A stretch of 64,000 nucleotides of DNA from JACVRN01 sp036389255 (GTDB taxonomy: Bacteria > Acidobacteriota > Blastocatellia > Pyrinomonadales > Pyrinomonadaceae): positions 62,001 through 126,000 of the forward strand of contig DASVQI010000024.1 in assembly GCA_036389255.1 (NCBI GenBank). Direction: 5' to 3'. The notes under the pieces were generated by a model, which was not told the DNA's origin, did not search any database, and saw only the letters and a list, made by a program, of their open reading frames with translations. Below, one piece after another: positions 1 through 8,985 of the stretch (its first letter is position 1; each line of letters begins with the position of its first letter). A program made the position numbers and the translations under genes.

Positions 1-2156
1 AGTGTGCCGCCGAGGAGTCCTACGAGCAGAGCTATGACCAGCCAGCGCGGCTCTATCTCCACGATTAGGGATGTCGAGCGCATGACGGCGTAGCGTGCCG
101 CGAAGGTCAGAATCAGCCCGACTATGACGCCCAGCAGGCTGACTATGATGGCCTCCTGCTCTATCACCCAAGCGATGGTGGTCTTGGACATGCCGAGGGA
201 TTTCAGGATTCCTATCTGGCGCGTGCGCTCCGTGACGGTGGTGTACATGGCCAGCAGTATTACCAGCAGGCTGATGGCGGCGGCTATACCGACTATGACT
301 TTAATAAAGACATCTAGCGCTGGGACGCTCGAGACGTAAAGCTCCGGCAGGTCGCGCGTGAAGAGAATCTGGTCGTCCGGGAAACGCTCGCGTATGCGTG
401 CGGCCACCTGCTCCTGCTCCTCGGGATTCTTGCAGGCGACCAGTATGGAGCTTGCGTGGCCTTCGCTTCCCAACTGGTTCTGCATGGTCGAGAGCGGAAT
501 CTTTATGCGCCCGCCGCCGGGCGGCTCGTAGACCCCTACGATGCGGAATGGCCGCTCGTAAAGCACAACGGTAGAGCCTATGGACGCTTTCCTGTCTTTC
601 TGCCAGACCGTGTCTACAATCGCTTCGTCGCCTCCCTCAAGCTTTCTGCCCTCTTTGATGGAGAGGCCCGCGACCGAAGCGTACTCATCGAAGTTGATGC
701 CGTCCACTATGCGGCTGCCGAAGCCGCTATCGCTCGGCTGAACGTCCTGACCAAGTGGAATCGCGCCGCGCACGCCTTCAAGACGCGCAATCTCTTCTGC
801 GCGCGAAACGGGCATGGCAAAGCGTTGCGAGCCCGTCATCCCAATAGTGCCTGACGCTCGCACCATTATCTCTGCGCCGATGTTGGATTCGCGCCGCCCG
901 CGCTCGCGCAGCACGCCGTGCGCCAGCCCTACCGTAAAGACAATCAGTAGCACGCCGACGGCTATGCCGAGGATGCTGACGAGCGTGCGCGCCGGTCTAT
1001 GAGAGATGTTAGAGAGTACAAGGCTGTCCATAAGTTTTCTCAGTCGCGGGCTCCTGTCCATGACCCTGCGTGTAGCCTTCGGGACTGTGCGCCAGAGCAG
1101 TATGAGCAGTCCGAGGCCAGTCCAGAAGACCGCGCCTGCCTTTCGCACCAGCGCGAGAGTTACGCCGGTGGCGGCTGCAAACCCGAGTGTCTGAAGAATG
1201 ATTTCCGTGCCGCCTTCATACACGCCTATGGTCGCGGGCACGAAGCCGAAGACGAAGTTGATGACTTTTGTTAGAGATTCGATGATGTACGCAGCCGCTA
1301 CGGGCGGCGTTAAGCCCAGCAGGTAAAGCGTGGCGTAGACTTCGTACACGCTCGTCGCGTGCGAGAGGAAATCAAGAATGATGATGGAGAAGAAAGCGCC
1401 GGGACGATGCTTGTAGAAATCATAGACCTTGGTTTCAAGCTCGTATAGGTGCTCGATTCTTGAAGTGACGGCCTTCGGCTTAATCCCTATGCGCCCGAGC
1501 TTTTCGACTATCCCGGTCAGAACCTTTACGCGGCGGTGTACCAGATAGGCTGTGAAGAAGATGCCGAAAGCCGAAATCCCGGCGATGGTCATCAGGACGT
1601 AGCGCACAACGGGCGGCAGATTGTACGTCCAGAGCATCACGCACGCGCCGCTCAGTATAAAGACCACTACGGACAGGTTGTAGAGAATGTTGTCTATGAC
1701 GAGCGCGGTCACGCCGTAGGTGAGCGGCACGCGCTTTTTCAGGAGCGCGACCTTCGTTGCCTCGCCCAGCACAGGGCCGGTGAAGGTGAGAAAGCTTATG
1801 GCTTCGCCGCCAAGACGCACCGCGAAGGCTTGAGAGAAGTTGAAGCGGCGATGATTTTTCGGAACCGCCGTGCTCATGGCCAGCGTGCGAAGCGCGTGAC
1901 GCACGCCGCTTATTGCCAGCAGCAGGAAGAAGCCGAAGCCTATACGGCCGAGGGCGTCGAAGATGGACTGGACGCCCACCAGATTTATGACGTAGACCAG
2001 CAGCGCAAGACCGAGCACAAAGGCGACTACGTGCAGCCAGAACATCAGACGACCGGCTTGGCCTTTTGACTCGTCCTGTTGCTCGTCAAGCGCCGACTCA
2101 AGCTCTTCATCTTCCTCCGCCTGACGATTCACTAACTGTTCATCGGTCGTTATCAA
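1..2156 (-). CDS. UPF0104 flippase-like domain fused to FtsX/MacB-type permease (3' part off window)
   Basis: Integral membrane protein, partial; its C-terminus lies beyond the left edge. Residues about 40-365 are a multi-helix UPF0104/AglD-like domain (lysylphosphatidylglycerol synthase transmembrane region). After WRTVPKATRRV the same frame continues without a stop into MDSLVLSN (residue 376), a helix, a MacB-like extracytoplasmic domain of roughly 190 residues, and a helix followed by MYTTVTERTRQIGILKSLG near residue 637, typical of FtsX permeases. I followed the frame across the junction base by base and rechecked its phase near position 248. The start is taken as TTG 2156, overlapping the stop of the upstream phosphatase gene with AAAGGAG upstream; GTG 2132 is an alternative. 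The FtsX half would need an ABC ATPase, not visible here. A sequencing error at the junction or two separately initiated proteins (ATG 1061 or 1031) are alternatives. Confidence 0.75.
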   Translation of the reverse strand, partial: MITTDEQLVNRQAEEDEELESALDEQQDESKGQAGRLMFWLHVVAFVLGLALLVYVINLVGVQSIFDALGRIGFGFFLLLAISGVRHALRTLAMSTAVPKNHRRFNFSQAFAVRLGGEAISFLTFTGPVLGEATKVALLKKRVPLTYGVTALVIDNILYNLSVVVFILSGACVMLWTYNLPPVVRYVLMTIAGISAFGIFFTAYLVHRRVKVLTGIVEKLGRIGIKPKAVTSRIEHLYELETKVYDFYKHRPGAFFSIIILDFLSHATSVYEVYATLYLLGLTPPVAAAYIIESLTKVINFVFGFVPATIGVYEGGTEIILQTLGFAAATGVTLALVRKAGAVFWTGLGLLILLWRTVPKATRRVMDRSPRLRKLMDSLVLSNISHRPARTLVSILGIAVGVLLIVFTVGLAHGVLRERGRRESNIGAEIMVRASGTIGMTGSQRFAMPVSRAEEIARLEGVRGAIPLGQDVQPSDSGFGSRIVDGINFDEYASVAGLSIKEGRKLEGGDEAIVDTVWQKDRKASIGSTVVLYERPFRIVGVYEPPGGGRIKIPLSTMQNQLGSEGHASSILVACKNPEEQEQVAARIRERFPDDQILFTRDLPELYVSSVPALDVFIKVIVGIAAAISLLVILLAMYTTVTERTRQIGILKSLGMSKTTIAWVIEQEAIIVSLLGVIVGLILTFAARYAVMRSTSLIVEIEPRWLVIALLVGLLGGT

Positions 2157-4759
2157 GGCTGAGACCCGTCTCCTTTAGCCACGGGCTGCGTTGCTTGCGC
2201 GCCCTTTCCCAGAACCTCCTGAACAGGTCTTCCGGGGAAGGCGCGAAACCCGCGCTCCCACAAGATGGGCACGGGACGCTGTCCGTCGCTCAACTGTCCG
2301 GTCAAGGCCAGCACCGTAGGCACAAAGCTCAGGCTGTCGTAAGGCTCTTCGACCACCGCGCCTTGCGGGACATTCGTGCTCTCGCCGCCCCAGAACATTA
2401 GAGTGGAGTTGGTAGAGACTCGGAAAAACGAGCCGTGATTGCCGCCGGGGTTGAACCCGCGCACGTCAAAGTTCCAGTGGTTGTTAGCCAGTATCAACAA
2501 GTCCGTCTCGGCCAGCGCGCGCTGTCGCTTGCGAAAGCGGCGCAAGAGGCGCTCGTCTTCCGATATTCCCCCGGCAGTAGTGTCGAGAGAAGGCGGCGTG
2601 TGCCTTGCCAGTTGTTCGTAGATTCCTATCAACCCGTTAGAGTAGTCCGTTTTATGCAGCGCGCGCAACCACTCAACGTCCGTGTGCCAGCCGTCCAGAA
2701 AAGCCTCTCGCGTCGTGTCAGAAGGGATACGCAGGTTTTTATCTTCCCAGAATCTTAAAGGCAAACCCTCCTGCCACGCCGCTCTCTCAAAACTAATCCT
2801 GCCGCCGGCATCCATCTTTAAGTCTTTGACGGGCAGGTAACGAAGGCTCACACGACCGCGCTCATCTTCGCGCCCGAGGATGAGCGCCTGACGCTCCTGC
2901 CCGCCATAAACCCAGAGGCAGTCGCCGTCAAACTGTAGCTCTTCTGAAAGAAGTGGCAGGATGTTCTGTCGCGGGATGCGAGCGGCTACGAAATCAATAG
3001 GGCGGTTGCCTATATCCGCCTGCACGTTGTTGCGCACCTTCACTCCGTGCAGAAGCGCGAAGTAATCCACCCGCTTGAAGCTCTGCTCCATGTCCAGCGA
3101 GCCGTCCGCCTTTAGTTTAAATCCTTCGGGCGAGGCTCCCACCACGTAGTTCTGCAACTCGTAGATGGTGTTGTGGTCGCCCATCGAACGCTTTGCAATA
3201 ACATCCTCTATCTTGAGCTTGAAGGGGTCTAGACTTTCGCGCCGAAGCGACATGAGGCTCCTGAGCGTCGTGAGGTAGGCAGTATAATCTCGCTGGTCTG
3301 AGGCCCACGAATCCATGCGCCCGAAGGTGCGGCGGGCCTCCAGATTACGCCCGGCGTCAAGGTCTGCCCTTGTCCACTGCTTGGGCTTGGTTGCATAGAG
3401 CGCGCGCTCACGCTCAATGGCACGGCCAAGCGCCGTCAGTTCCTCCGTTATCTCCTTAATCTCAAGCTCCCAACCGGCGCGCCGCTCGTCAATGGTGTTG
3501 AAGAAGGCTTCGGACATGGCACGCCGCATCTCGGGCTTAAGGTCTTTGCGGCGAAGCTGCTGCAAAAGTATGTGCAGGACGTTCAACCCTGAGTTGCGAA
3601 GGTGGAGCGAGGAACGCTCGTTCCCGTCGAAGTCAAGCAGCACCGTCGGATAATCCGTGCTCTGCCCCTTCAGATAGTAAGAGTCGTCGGTCGTCGTAGT
3701 GATGAGAGGGACGAGCGGGTAGATGCCCTTGATAGAGTAGTCCAGCATCAGACGACGCTTGGTGATGACGTGATGCCCGCCGCCTTCGGGCGAGCCCAGC
3801 AGCTTGACAAGGTTGAAGCCCTGACTGTAAACGCTCGGGCTTGAATTAACACCGTGGTCGGAGACGATTATCATAACCGTCTCGCTCGCCAGAGGCGATT
3901 TCTCAATCGCCGTCCAGATGCGGCCAATGACGCCGTCCAACTCCTGCAAGGCGTAGAAGTGCGATTCGCGTTCGCGGTTATGATGAGTCTGGTGGTCGAA
4001 CTCCGTCGTGTAGTAATCAAGATAACGATAGCGCGGGTCGTTTATCTTGCTTATCAGCTCCCGCTCCATCTGATCCTGTATGAAGCGGCGCGTCTCAATC
4101 CCCATTGTCCACTCGTCCAGAACTTCCCGCTTGTCCGGCTCCGTGAAGTAGTTCTTCATGCCCTTGCCGATGGTCGTCCAGCGCACGCCGCGTTGAAAGA
4201 GCTGGAACGAAGGATAGCGCTCCTGAAAAGGATAGGCGTCCACCAGCATCGGCAGGCCCATCTCGTCCAGCACCTCCGCGCCCGGCATGTCGGCCCGCCG
4301 CTCCGCGTAGTACTGCATGTAGAAGGGTATGAAGTTCAGGTAATCGTAGGTGTGCAGGGTGAGGCGGTCGTATTCGACGTTGCCCTTTATCTGCAAGTGC
4401 TGGCCCGTGTCCAGCAGCGACCACGACGGCCCCGAAAGGCTCATGCCGCGCGTGTAAAAGTTGGGAACCCGCGTGCCTCTCTGATAAAAGATGTAATCAA
4501 TCCACGGCAGCAGGCTCTTGCCGGTGCGCGGGTCGCGCTGGCGCGCGAAGCCGTCCATCTCCCCGAAGGGAAGCCCGTCAACCTTGACCACGACGACCCG
4601 CCGGACCTGAGCTACGGACGGCGTCTGCGCGAAGAGTAAAAAAGCGAAGGCCGCTATGAGGATGAAGACGCGCGTGCGACTCGCTTGCGGACAAGCAAGA
4701 AGAAAGCAGCTCCCGGCGCTGCTTTCAGGCTCTTCAATCTCTCTACAATTCAATCTCAT
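2153..4759 (-). CDS. Membrane-anchored alkaline phosphatase/type I phosphodiesterase-fold protein
   Basis: About 868 residues. An N-terminal hydrophobic segment (about residues 29-47, ending PSVAQ) targets it to the envelope. The metal-binding core is visible: VVVVKVDGLPFGEMDGF after the signal, a Ser-containing loop SLSGPSWSLLDTG, TTEFDHQTHH, and MIIVSDHGVNSS, the Asp/His pattern of alkaline-phosphatase-superfamily phosphodiesterases. A late NNHWNFDVRGFNPGGNHGS segment probably supplies the last metal ligands. A long insert of about 250 residues in the middle is not assigned. The frame is open to 4957, but ATG 4759 is preferred because the preceding gene stops at 4777 and the extension has no signal-like character. 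It sits between a secreted helical protein and the UPF0104 fusion, so a lipid- or polymer-linked phosphate substrate is plausible but unproven. Confidence 0.8.
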   Translation of the reverse strand: MRLNCREIEEPESSAGSCFLLACPQASRTRVFILIAAFAFLLFAQTPSVAQVRRVVVVKVDGLPFGEMDGFARQRDPRTGKSLLPWIDYIFYQRGTRVPNFYTRGMSLSGPSWSLLDTGQHLQIKGNVEYDRLTLHTYDYLNFIPFYMQYYAERRADMPGAEVLDEMGLPMLVDAYPFQERYPSFQLFQRGVRWTTIGKGMKNYFTEPDKREVLDEWTMGIETRRFIQDQMERELISKINDPRYRYLDYYTTEFDHQTHHNRERESHFYALQELDGVIGRIWTAIEKSPLASETVMIIVSDHGVNSSPSVYSQGFNLVKLLGSPEGGGHHVITKRRLMLDYSIKGIYPLVPLITTTTDDSYYLKGQSTDYPTVLLDFDGNERSSLHLRNSGLNVLHILLQQLRRKDLKPEMRRAMSEAFFNTIDERRAGWELEIKEITEELTALGRAIERERALYATKPKQWTRADLDAGRNLEARRTFGRMDSWASDQRDYTAYLTTLRSLMSLRRESLDPFKLKIEDVIAKRSMGDHNTIYELQNYVVGASPEGFKLKADGSLDMEQSFKRVDYFALLHGVKVRNNVQADIGNRPIDFVAARIPRQNILPLLSEELQFDGDCLWVYGGQERQALILGREDERGRVSLRYLPVKDLKMDAGGRISFERAAWQEGLPLRFWEDKNLRIPSDTTREAFLDGWHTDVEWLRALHKTDYSNGLIGIYEQLARHTPPSLDTTAGGISEDERLLRRFRKRQRALAETDLLILANNHWNFDVRGFNPGGNHGSFFRVSTNSTLMFWGGESTNVPQGAVVEEPYDSLSFVPTVLALTGQLSDGQRPVPILWERGFRAFPGRPVQEVLGKGAQATQPVAKGDGSQP

Positions 4760-4776
4760 TCTATAGCCGATTAACT

Positions 4777-6831
4777 TTAAGGGCTGGTCACGCTCATAAT
4801 CGCTCTGGCGTCGGCAGGCGCTATGCGCTGCTCTTCGCGCACGGCTAGGCGCAGATATTCGGCGCTCATCACTCGCCAGCGTGCCTCCGTCTGCGGGCTG
4901 CTGTAGATTCGCAGCAGCTCGGACTTGGCCGTCTCGTTGTTGATGCGATAGAGGCATCTGAGGGCGAGCGTGCGCGCTTCTTCATCTTTGGTCTGGGCGA
5001 AGACGCGTGCCGCCGCCTGTGCCGTCTTGCCGTCCGCCAGCTCGTTGTTCTCAGCCACGAACTGTAGCGCGCGTCGCACGTCTTCCATGTTATAGACCAC
5101 TTCCACCTGCGGCGTGCGCCGCACTGCCTCACGCAGAAAGCGCCGGTAGTAGGCCATGCGCCGCGCCCTGTCAAGCCGCTCGTTGAAGTCAGCCGTTACC
5201 TCGGCGCGGCGCGTGTAGATGCCGAAGCTCAGTATGCTGGCGAGACGCGTCAACACCTTCGCCGCCTCGCCTCTCCTGTCGTAGCCCGCCATCTCTTCGC
5301 GCCGGTCGCGCACAAGACGCGCGGGCAGCCCGTTCGCATCTTTAGCGTAATTCAGAAGCGCCTGATACTGGCTGCGCGCAATTACTGCCTCAGCCTCCAT
5401 GTCGTTCTCGCGCGGATTGGATGAGACGCGCTCAAGGCGGCGGTTAATCTCGTCGCGGAACTCAGGGTCTAGCGAGGCGTTGAGCGAGAGCAGCAGCTTT
5501 AGCTGCGAATAGGTTCTAAGCCTAGTCGGCTGGTTGATGTCCATGCCGCGCCTGCCCGTCACGAAATCGTAGACGGTGCGCGAGAGAAAATAGGGAATGT
5601 CTCCGAAACGCGAGAGAGTCAGCACCGTGCGCGTTACGTCCTCAAGCACGCGGCGAGATGTCTCGCGCCACTTGGGATTCATCCCGTCACGGAAATCCAC
5701 CAGCAGAATTGGAACCTTCGGATGGTCTAGCCCGTAGATTGCGAGCGGTATCATCTGAACGGGACGCGCGCCCGGCGTCTCAGGCGACACGGCGCGATTG
5801 TCCGCGTCGAAGTAGCGCGTCTCCACGTAGCCGTTCCAGTAGCGTAAGCGGTCGTCGCGCCAAGGGTTCGCAATGTTCAGAAAGCGAGACTTGAAGGGGC
5901 GGTCTTTGTATGCGACAAGGTCTGGACGCGCTACCCAGACGATGGCGTGCGTGGCGGAGCCGTCCGGCAGCTCAAGCGGCTCGAAGTAGAGCTTCTCGCT
6001 TTCTGCGCGCTGGCGGAGCAGCTCCCAGTTATGGCCGCGTACGTCGTTGACGAGCGATGTCTCTTTAACGTAGACGCGTTGAAGGAAGATGTCGTCCACT
6101 ATGCCGCCGAGAGCTTTCTCCGAGAGCATCAGGCGGGCCTGTATGTCTCGCATCTCTTCGGCGCTGAAGAGCGGCTTTGTGCCCGTCTCCGCTTCGTATA
6201 GAGAGAGAATAGCGAGCGCGCGTGTCACGTGCGACTTTCTGTAATCGTCAAGGTTGCGGCGATAGCTGCGCGAAGCGGCCTTTAAGGGAAAGCCGTAAGA
6301 GTCCAGAAAAATATTCTGAAGCGCCGCCCAGAAGAACTTGTTCCAGACATCACGGTCTGTCCGTGCGAGGTCTATAATCGGCGGCGGAACGCCCTTATCC
6401 GGCTTGCTCGTGCGATTACCGGCGCGGCTGTAAAGGAAGGGAACGCCGGAGGCCAGTCGCTGCAAGAAGGTCGGCCGCGTGTAGGTCAGCATCCAGACGT
6501 GTCGCAGCCGGTCGTTCTCAGGGTCATTGTCCCCGAGCGTGTCGCGCAGGACGGTGACGAGCGGGACTTCGCCCTCTTCCTGCTTCTCACGCGGGAGGCC
6601 GTCCAGCCTGCCGAAGATGGTCAGAAGCTCAGCGCCGCCAGCCACGGGCGTTCTCTCAAGCCGGAAAAGCTGCTCGGCCTGATTGGCCGAAGCTGAAGGG
6701 GCAGCCGCCGCGCCCTCAACCGATTGAGCGGCGAGACGGATTTGCAGGGACGGAAGTAGCGCTAAAAGGAGAGCGAAAGACAGCAGCGCGCTGCGCCGTG
6801 CTTGAAACGGTCTAGGAAAAATCTTCATCAA
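4777..6831 (-). CDS. Exported protein of unknown function with C-terminal helical repeats
   Basis: 684 residues with a clear signal peptide (basic MMKIFPRPFQARR, hydrophobic core, cleavage near LAAQS). I do not recognise the family. The central part is rich in charged and aromatic residues without an enzyme motif I can name. Residues about 570-670 form alanine-rich helical pairs resembling HEAT repeats (QTKDEEARTLALRCLYRINN). It is the first gene of a three-gene leftward set: its stop lies 17 bases before the phosphatase ATG, and the phosphatase stop overlaps the UPF0104 start, so the three are probably co-transcribed from the promoter near 6941-6968. It may be a periplasmic partner of the phosphatase; this is inferred from context only. 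Confidence 0.8.
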   Translation of the reverse strand: MMKIFPRPFQARRSALLSFALLLALLPSLQIRLAAQSVEGAAAAPSASANQAEQLFRLERTPVAGGAELLTIFGRLDGLPREKQEEGEVPLVTVLRDTLGDNDPENDRLRHVWMLTYTRPTFLQRLASGVPFLYSRAGNRTSKPDKGVPPPIIDLARTDRDVWNKFFWAALQNIFLDSYGFPLKAASRSYRRNLDDYRKSHVTRALAILSLYEAETGTKPLFSAEEMRDIQARLMLSEKALGGIVDDIFLQRVYVKETSLVNDVRGHNWELLRQRAESEKLYFEPLELPDGSATHAIVWVARPDLVAYKDRPFKSRFLNIANPWRDDRLRYWNGYVETRYFDADNRAVSPETPGARPVQMIPLAIYGLDHPKVPILLVDFRDGMNPKWRETSRRVLEDVTRTVLTLSRFGDIPYFLSRTVYDFVTGRRGMDINQPTRLRTYSQLKLLLSLNASLDPEFRDEINRRLERVSSNPRENDMEAEAVIARSQYQALLNYAKDANGLPARLVRDRREEMAGYDRRGEAAKVLTRLASILSFGIYTRRAEVTADFNERLDRARRMAYYRRFLREAVRRTPQVEVVYNMEDVRRALQFVAENNELADGKTAQAAARVFAQTKDEEARTLALRCLYRINNETAKSELLRIYSSPQTEARWRVMSAEYLRLAVREEQRIAPADARAIMSVTSP

Positions 6832-6940
6832 ATCAAGACGCTTCCTTTTCCCCTACAACTATAAATGCTCCTCTTGGAGCAAAAAGGCTGCATACGGTCT
6901 GCCCAACCGGGCGCAGCAATCACTAAAAGGACGCCCACTC

Positions 6941-6968
6941 ATTATAGCGGCGAAAAAAAGCATGGCAA
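6941..6968 (-). promoter_or_regulatory. Sigma-70-type promoter for the exported protein/phosphatase/permease operon
   Basis: On the minus strand TTGCCA and TATAAT are separated by 16 bases. The predicted transcript starts about 100 bases before ATG 6831. The leader contains a small hairpin (GCTCC-AAGA-GGAGC) near 6865-6885. Confidence 0.6.
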
Positions 6969-6992
6969 GAAATATGCCAGTAAAGTCCGGAC

Positions 6993-7018
6993 TCGCAGAC
7001 TCTTCTTCCGGTCTGCGA
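6993..7018 (-). terminator. Possible terminator hairpin after the glycosyltransferase gene
   Basis: Perfect 8-bp arms TCGCAGAC/GTCTGCGA with a 10-base loop, 34 bases beyond the stop of the leftward GT39 gene. The U tract is poor, so termination is only suggested. Confidence 0.4.
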
Positions 7019-7051
7019 TGAAGACGCGGCGGGAAAAGTTGCTGTTAACAT

Positions 7052-8821
7052 TCAGCGATCGTTATTTTCAGCGACCGTACCCAGCCCGGCCTCATTCAGC
7101 ACGAAGATTTTCACTGACGGCACCTCTCCGAGCGAGACTGTGACGGCGGGCGCGAGCCTCTTTTCAAGGCCTGTCGTGAAGGCGTCGTTCGTCAGATAAC
7201 GCCGCCCCCGCGCCACTATAACTATGTCGCCAGCCTTCATCGAGCGCACGGCCTCTTCGTCCGAAAGCGAGATGAAGACAAGGTCGCTTCGCCCTGCCAG
7301 CCGCGTGTAATAGTCGAAAAGCCCCGGCGTCTCGCTGGCCACGCGCACGCCCGGCCCGGCAATTCGGGCCACCTCCCGCGCGGCATCGCGCACGCTCGCG
7401 TCATAAAATTCGTCGTGCGGAAAATAGCTGCCTACTTGGCCAAAGCTTGTGCCGATGGCGTTCGTGTATAGACGATAGTAGGGCTGAGCGCTACGGGCCG
7501 CGACGCCGACGGCGAAGAGCGCTAAGACCATCAGGCCAGCACGCGCCATTGCTCCTGCCCTCTCGTTATTGAGCGCTGCGCTCAAGGTGCGCTCAAGAAG
7601 CTGCCCGGCAAAGTGAAGACCTATGGCGGCAATAATCAAGACGAGCGGCAGCGCCGTCGTAAAGTAGCGCGTGTATTTCCCTCCCATGACAGTGAAGGGC
7701 ATAAACCAGAAGAGCAGCCAGAAGAAGAGAAAGAATCGCCCGTCGCCCAGCCGCTTACGGAAAAGAAGCGGCAGCCCTATGAGAAACGACGCAATCGTCA
7801 CGAGCGGAAGTTTTACTCCCATGAAGACGTAATAGAAGTGCCACGGCATCCCCTTGAGCCACAGCGACAACTGGTTCAGGTAGACCGTCCCCATGTACTC
7901 GTAGCTTCCGTGGCCTATCCTCTTCTCGCCCGCGAAGGTTCTCATCTCGTGCCAAGTGCCCGGAAGCAGTATCGTGGGGTTACAGATGAGAAACACCACT
8001 CCCATGAAGATGAAGAAGATGAAGAAGCGTTTCTTTCCCATTCTCCATCGCGTCTGCGGTATGCCCTGAAAGATGTAGTAGTAGCTCACGCCTATGGCCA
8101 TCAGGTGCGGCAGGTACTTCGACGCCATCATAGCGCCGTAAGCGGCACCCGTGGCCCAGTAGAGCGGCGCGGGATTTCCTTTTCCCGACTCCGCTACGCG
8201 CTGGCTTTTGAGCCAGAAGACGTTGGCCAGCAGAAAGAAGAAGAGCAGAAAGGTATCTTCTTTGGCTATGCGGTTGAAGCTGATGGCCATAGGGTCTAGC
8301 GCCCAGAGCGCGGCGCTGATGAGAGCTATCTCCGTCCCGAAAAGCTCGGAGACAAGCAGGAATATCAGCAGCGACGTGGCCGCTCCGAAGATGGTCACGG
8401 GCAGCCTCAAAGCGGTTTCCGTGGAGACTTGAGCCGAAGTATGACCGGCGGCAATCGCGGAAGCGTTCCATCGCTCAGCCGCGACTACGCTTATCGTCAT
8501 CAGCGCTTTCATCAGAAAGGGATGCTCGCCGTTGACGGACGATAAACCGTTGTGACGATATTCTTCGACGGCCTGTAGCTTATTAAGCTCGTCTTCACTC
8601 AGTCCCTCCGCGCTCAGCCCCGTGGCGCGAAAGGCGAAGCCCATGAGAGTGATGACGGCGAGCGTCACCAGCAGAAGCGTGCGGCTTCTTATCTGCAATG
8701 CGCCGCGCTTCTCGAAAAGCTCTGGTCTGATTCCGGCCGTGATGACTGTCTCTGCTGTTGCGGACAAAACTGGATTTCTGCTCCCTGCTGCTGCCTGAAG
8801 AGTTTTAGATAAACCGGGCAT
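7052..8821 (-). CDS. GT39/PMT-type membrane glycosyltransferase
   Basis: 589 residues with about ten predicted membrane helices. After the first helix lies SEDELNKLQAVEEYRHNG, with the acidic loop residues typical of the dolichyl-phosphate-mannose mannosyltransferase/ArnT-like (GT-C) fold. GEHPFLMKAL follows, with further helices carrying Arg/Lys-rich cytoplasmic loops. Such enzymes move a sugar from a polyprenyl-phosphate donor onto protein or lipid on the outer face of the inner membrane; donor and acceptor cannot be told here. The frame opens at TTG 8839; ATG 8821 is chosen as the ordinary start, though no strong ribosome-binding site precedes either. It lies alone between two repeat-bearing spacers. 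Confidence 0.82.
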   Translation of the reverse strand: MPGLSKTLQAAAGSRNPVLSATAETVITAGIRPELFEKRGALQIRSRTLLLVTLAVITLMGFAFRATGLSAEGLSEDELNKLQAVEEYRHNGLSSVNGEHPFLMKALMTISVVAAERWNASAIAAGHTSAQVSTETALRLPVTIFGAATSLLIFLLVSELFGTEIALISAALWALDPMAISFNRIAKEDTFLLFFFLLANVFWLKSQRVAESGKGNPAPLYWATGAAYGAMMASKYLPHLMAIGVSYYYIFQGIPQTRWRMGKKRFFIFFIFMGVVFLICNPTILLPGTWHEMRTFAGEKRIGHGSYEYMGTVYLNQLSLWLKGMPWHFYYVFMGVKLPLVTIASFLIGLPLLFRKRLGDGRFFLFFWLLFWFMPFTVMGGKYTRYFTTALPLVLIIAAIGLHFAGQLLERTLSAALNNERAGAMARAGLMVLALFAVGVAARSAQPYYRLYTNAIGTSFGQVGSYFPHDEFYDASVRDAAREVARIAGPGVRVASETPGLFDYYTRLAGRSDLVFISLSDEEAVRSMKAGDIVIVARGRRYLTNDAFTTGLEKRLAPAVTVSLGEVPSVKIFVLNEAGLGTVAENNDR

Positions 8822-8883
8822 AAAAATTGTTGCCAGCAAAAGCTCTCACAGAAGGGGCCGAGCAAGGGCAGGCAACAAAGGGG

Positions 8884-8977
8884 AAAGGGTAGCCTTTTTA
8901 TATGTCTACTGTCAAAAGCAGAAAAAAGGCTAAAAGTAGGAGAGGCTGTCCCGACTTTCTCCTGCCAGCTACCCTTT
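8884..8977. repeat. Inverted repeat in the GT39/FHA-protease spacer
   Basis: AAAGGGTAGC (8884-8893) and GCTACCCTTT (8968-8977) are perfect 10-bp arms about 74 bases apart, with further partial complementarity outside the arms. It occupies most of the 164-base spacer between two leftward genes and resembles the other intergenic hairpins of this window. Its inner part is AT-rich. Confidence 0.5.
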
Positions 8978-8985
8978 GCCTTCTT

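Noticed and set aside
1536..2069. Open frames on the plus strand at the left end
   Set aside because: The minus-strand UPF0104/FtsX reading frame covers the region and has recognisable domains.
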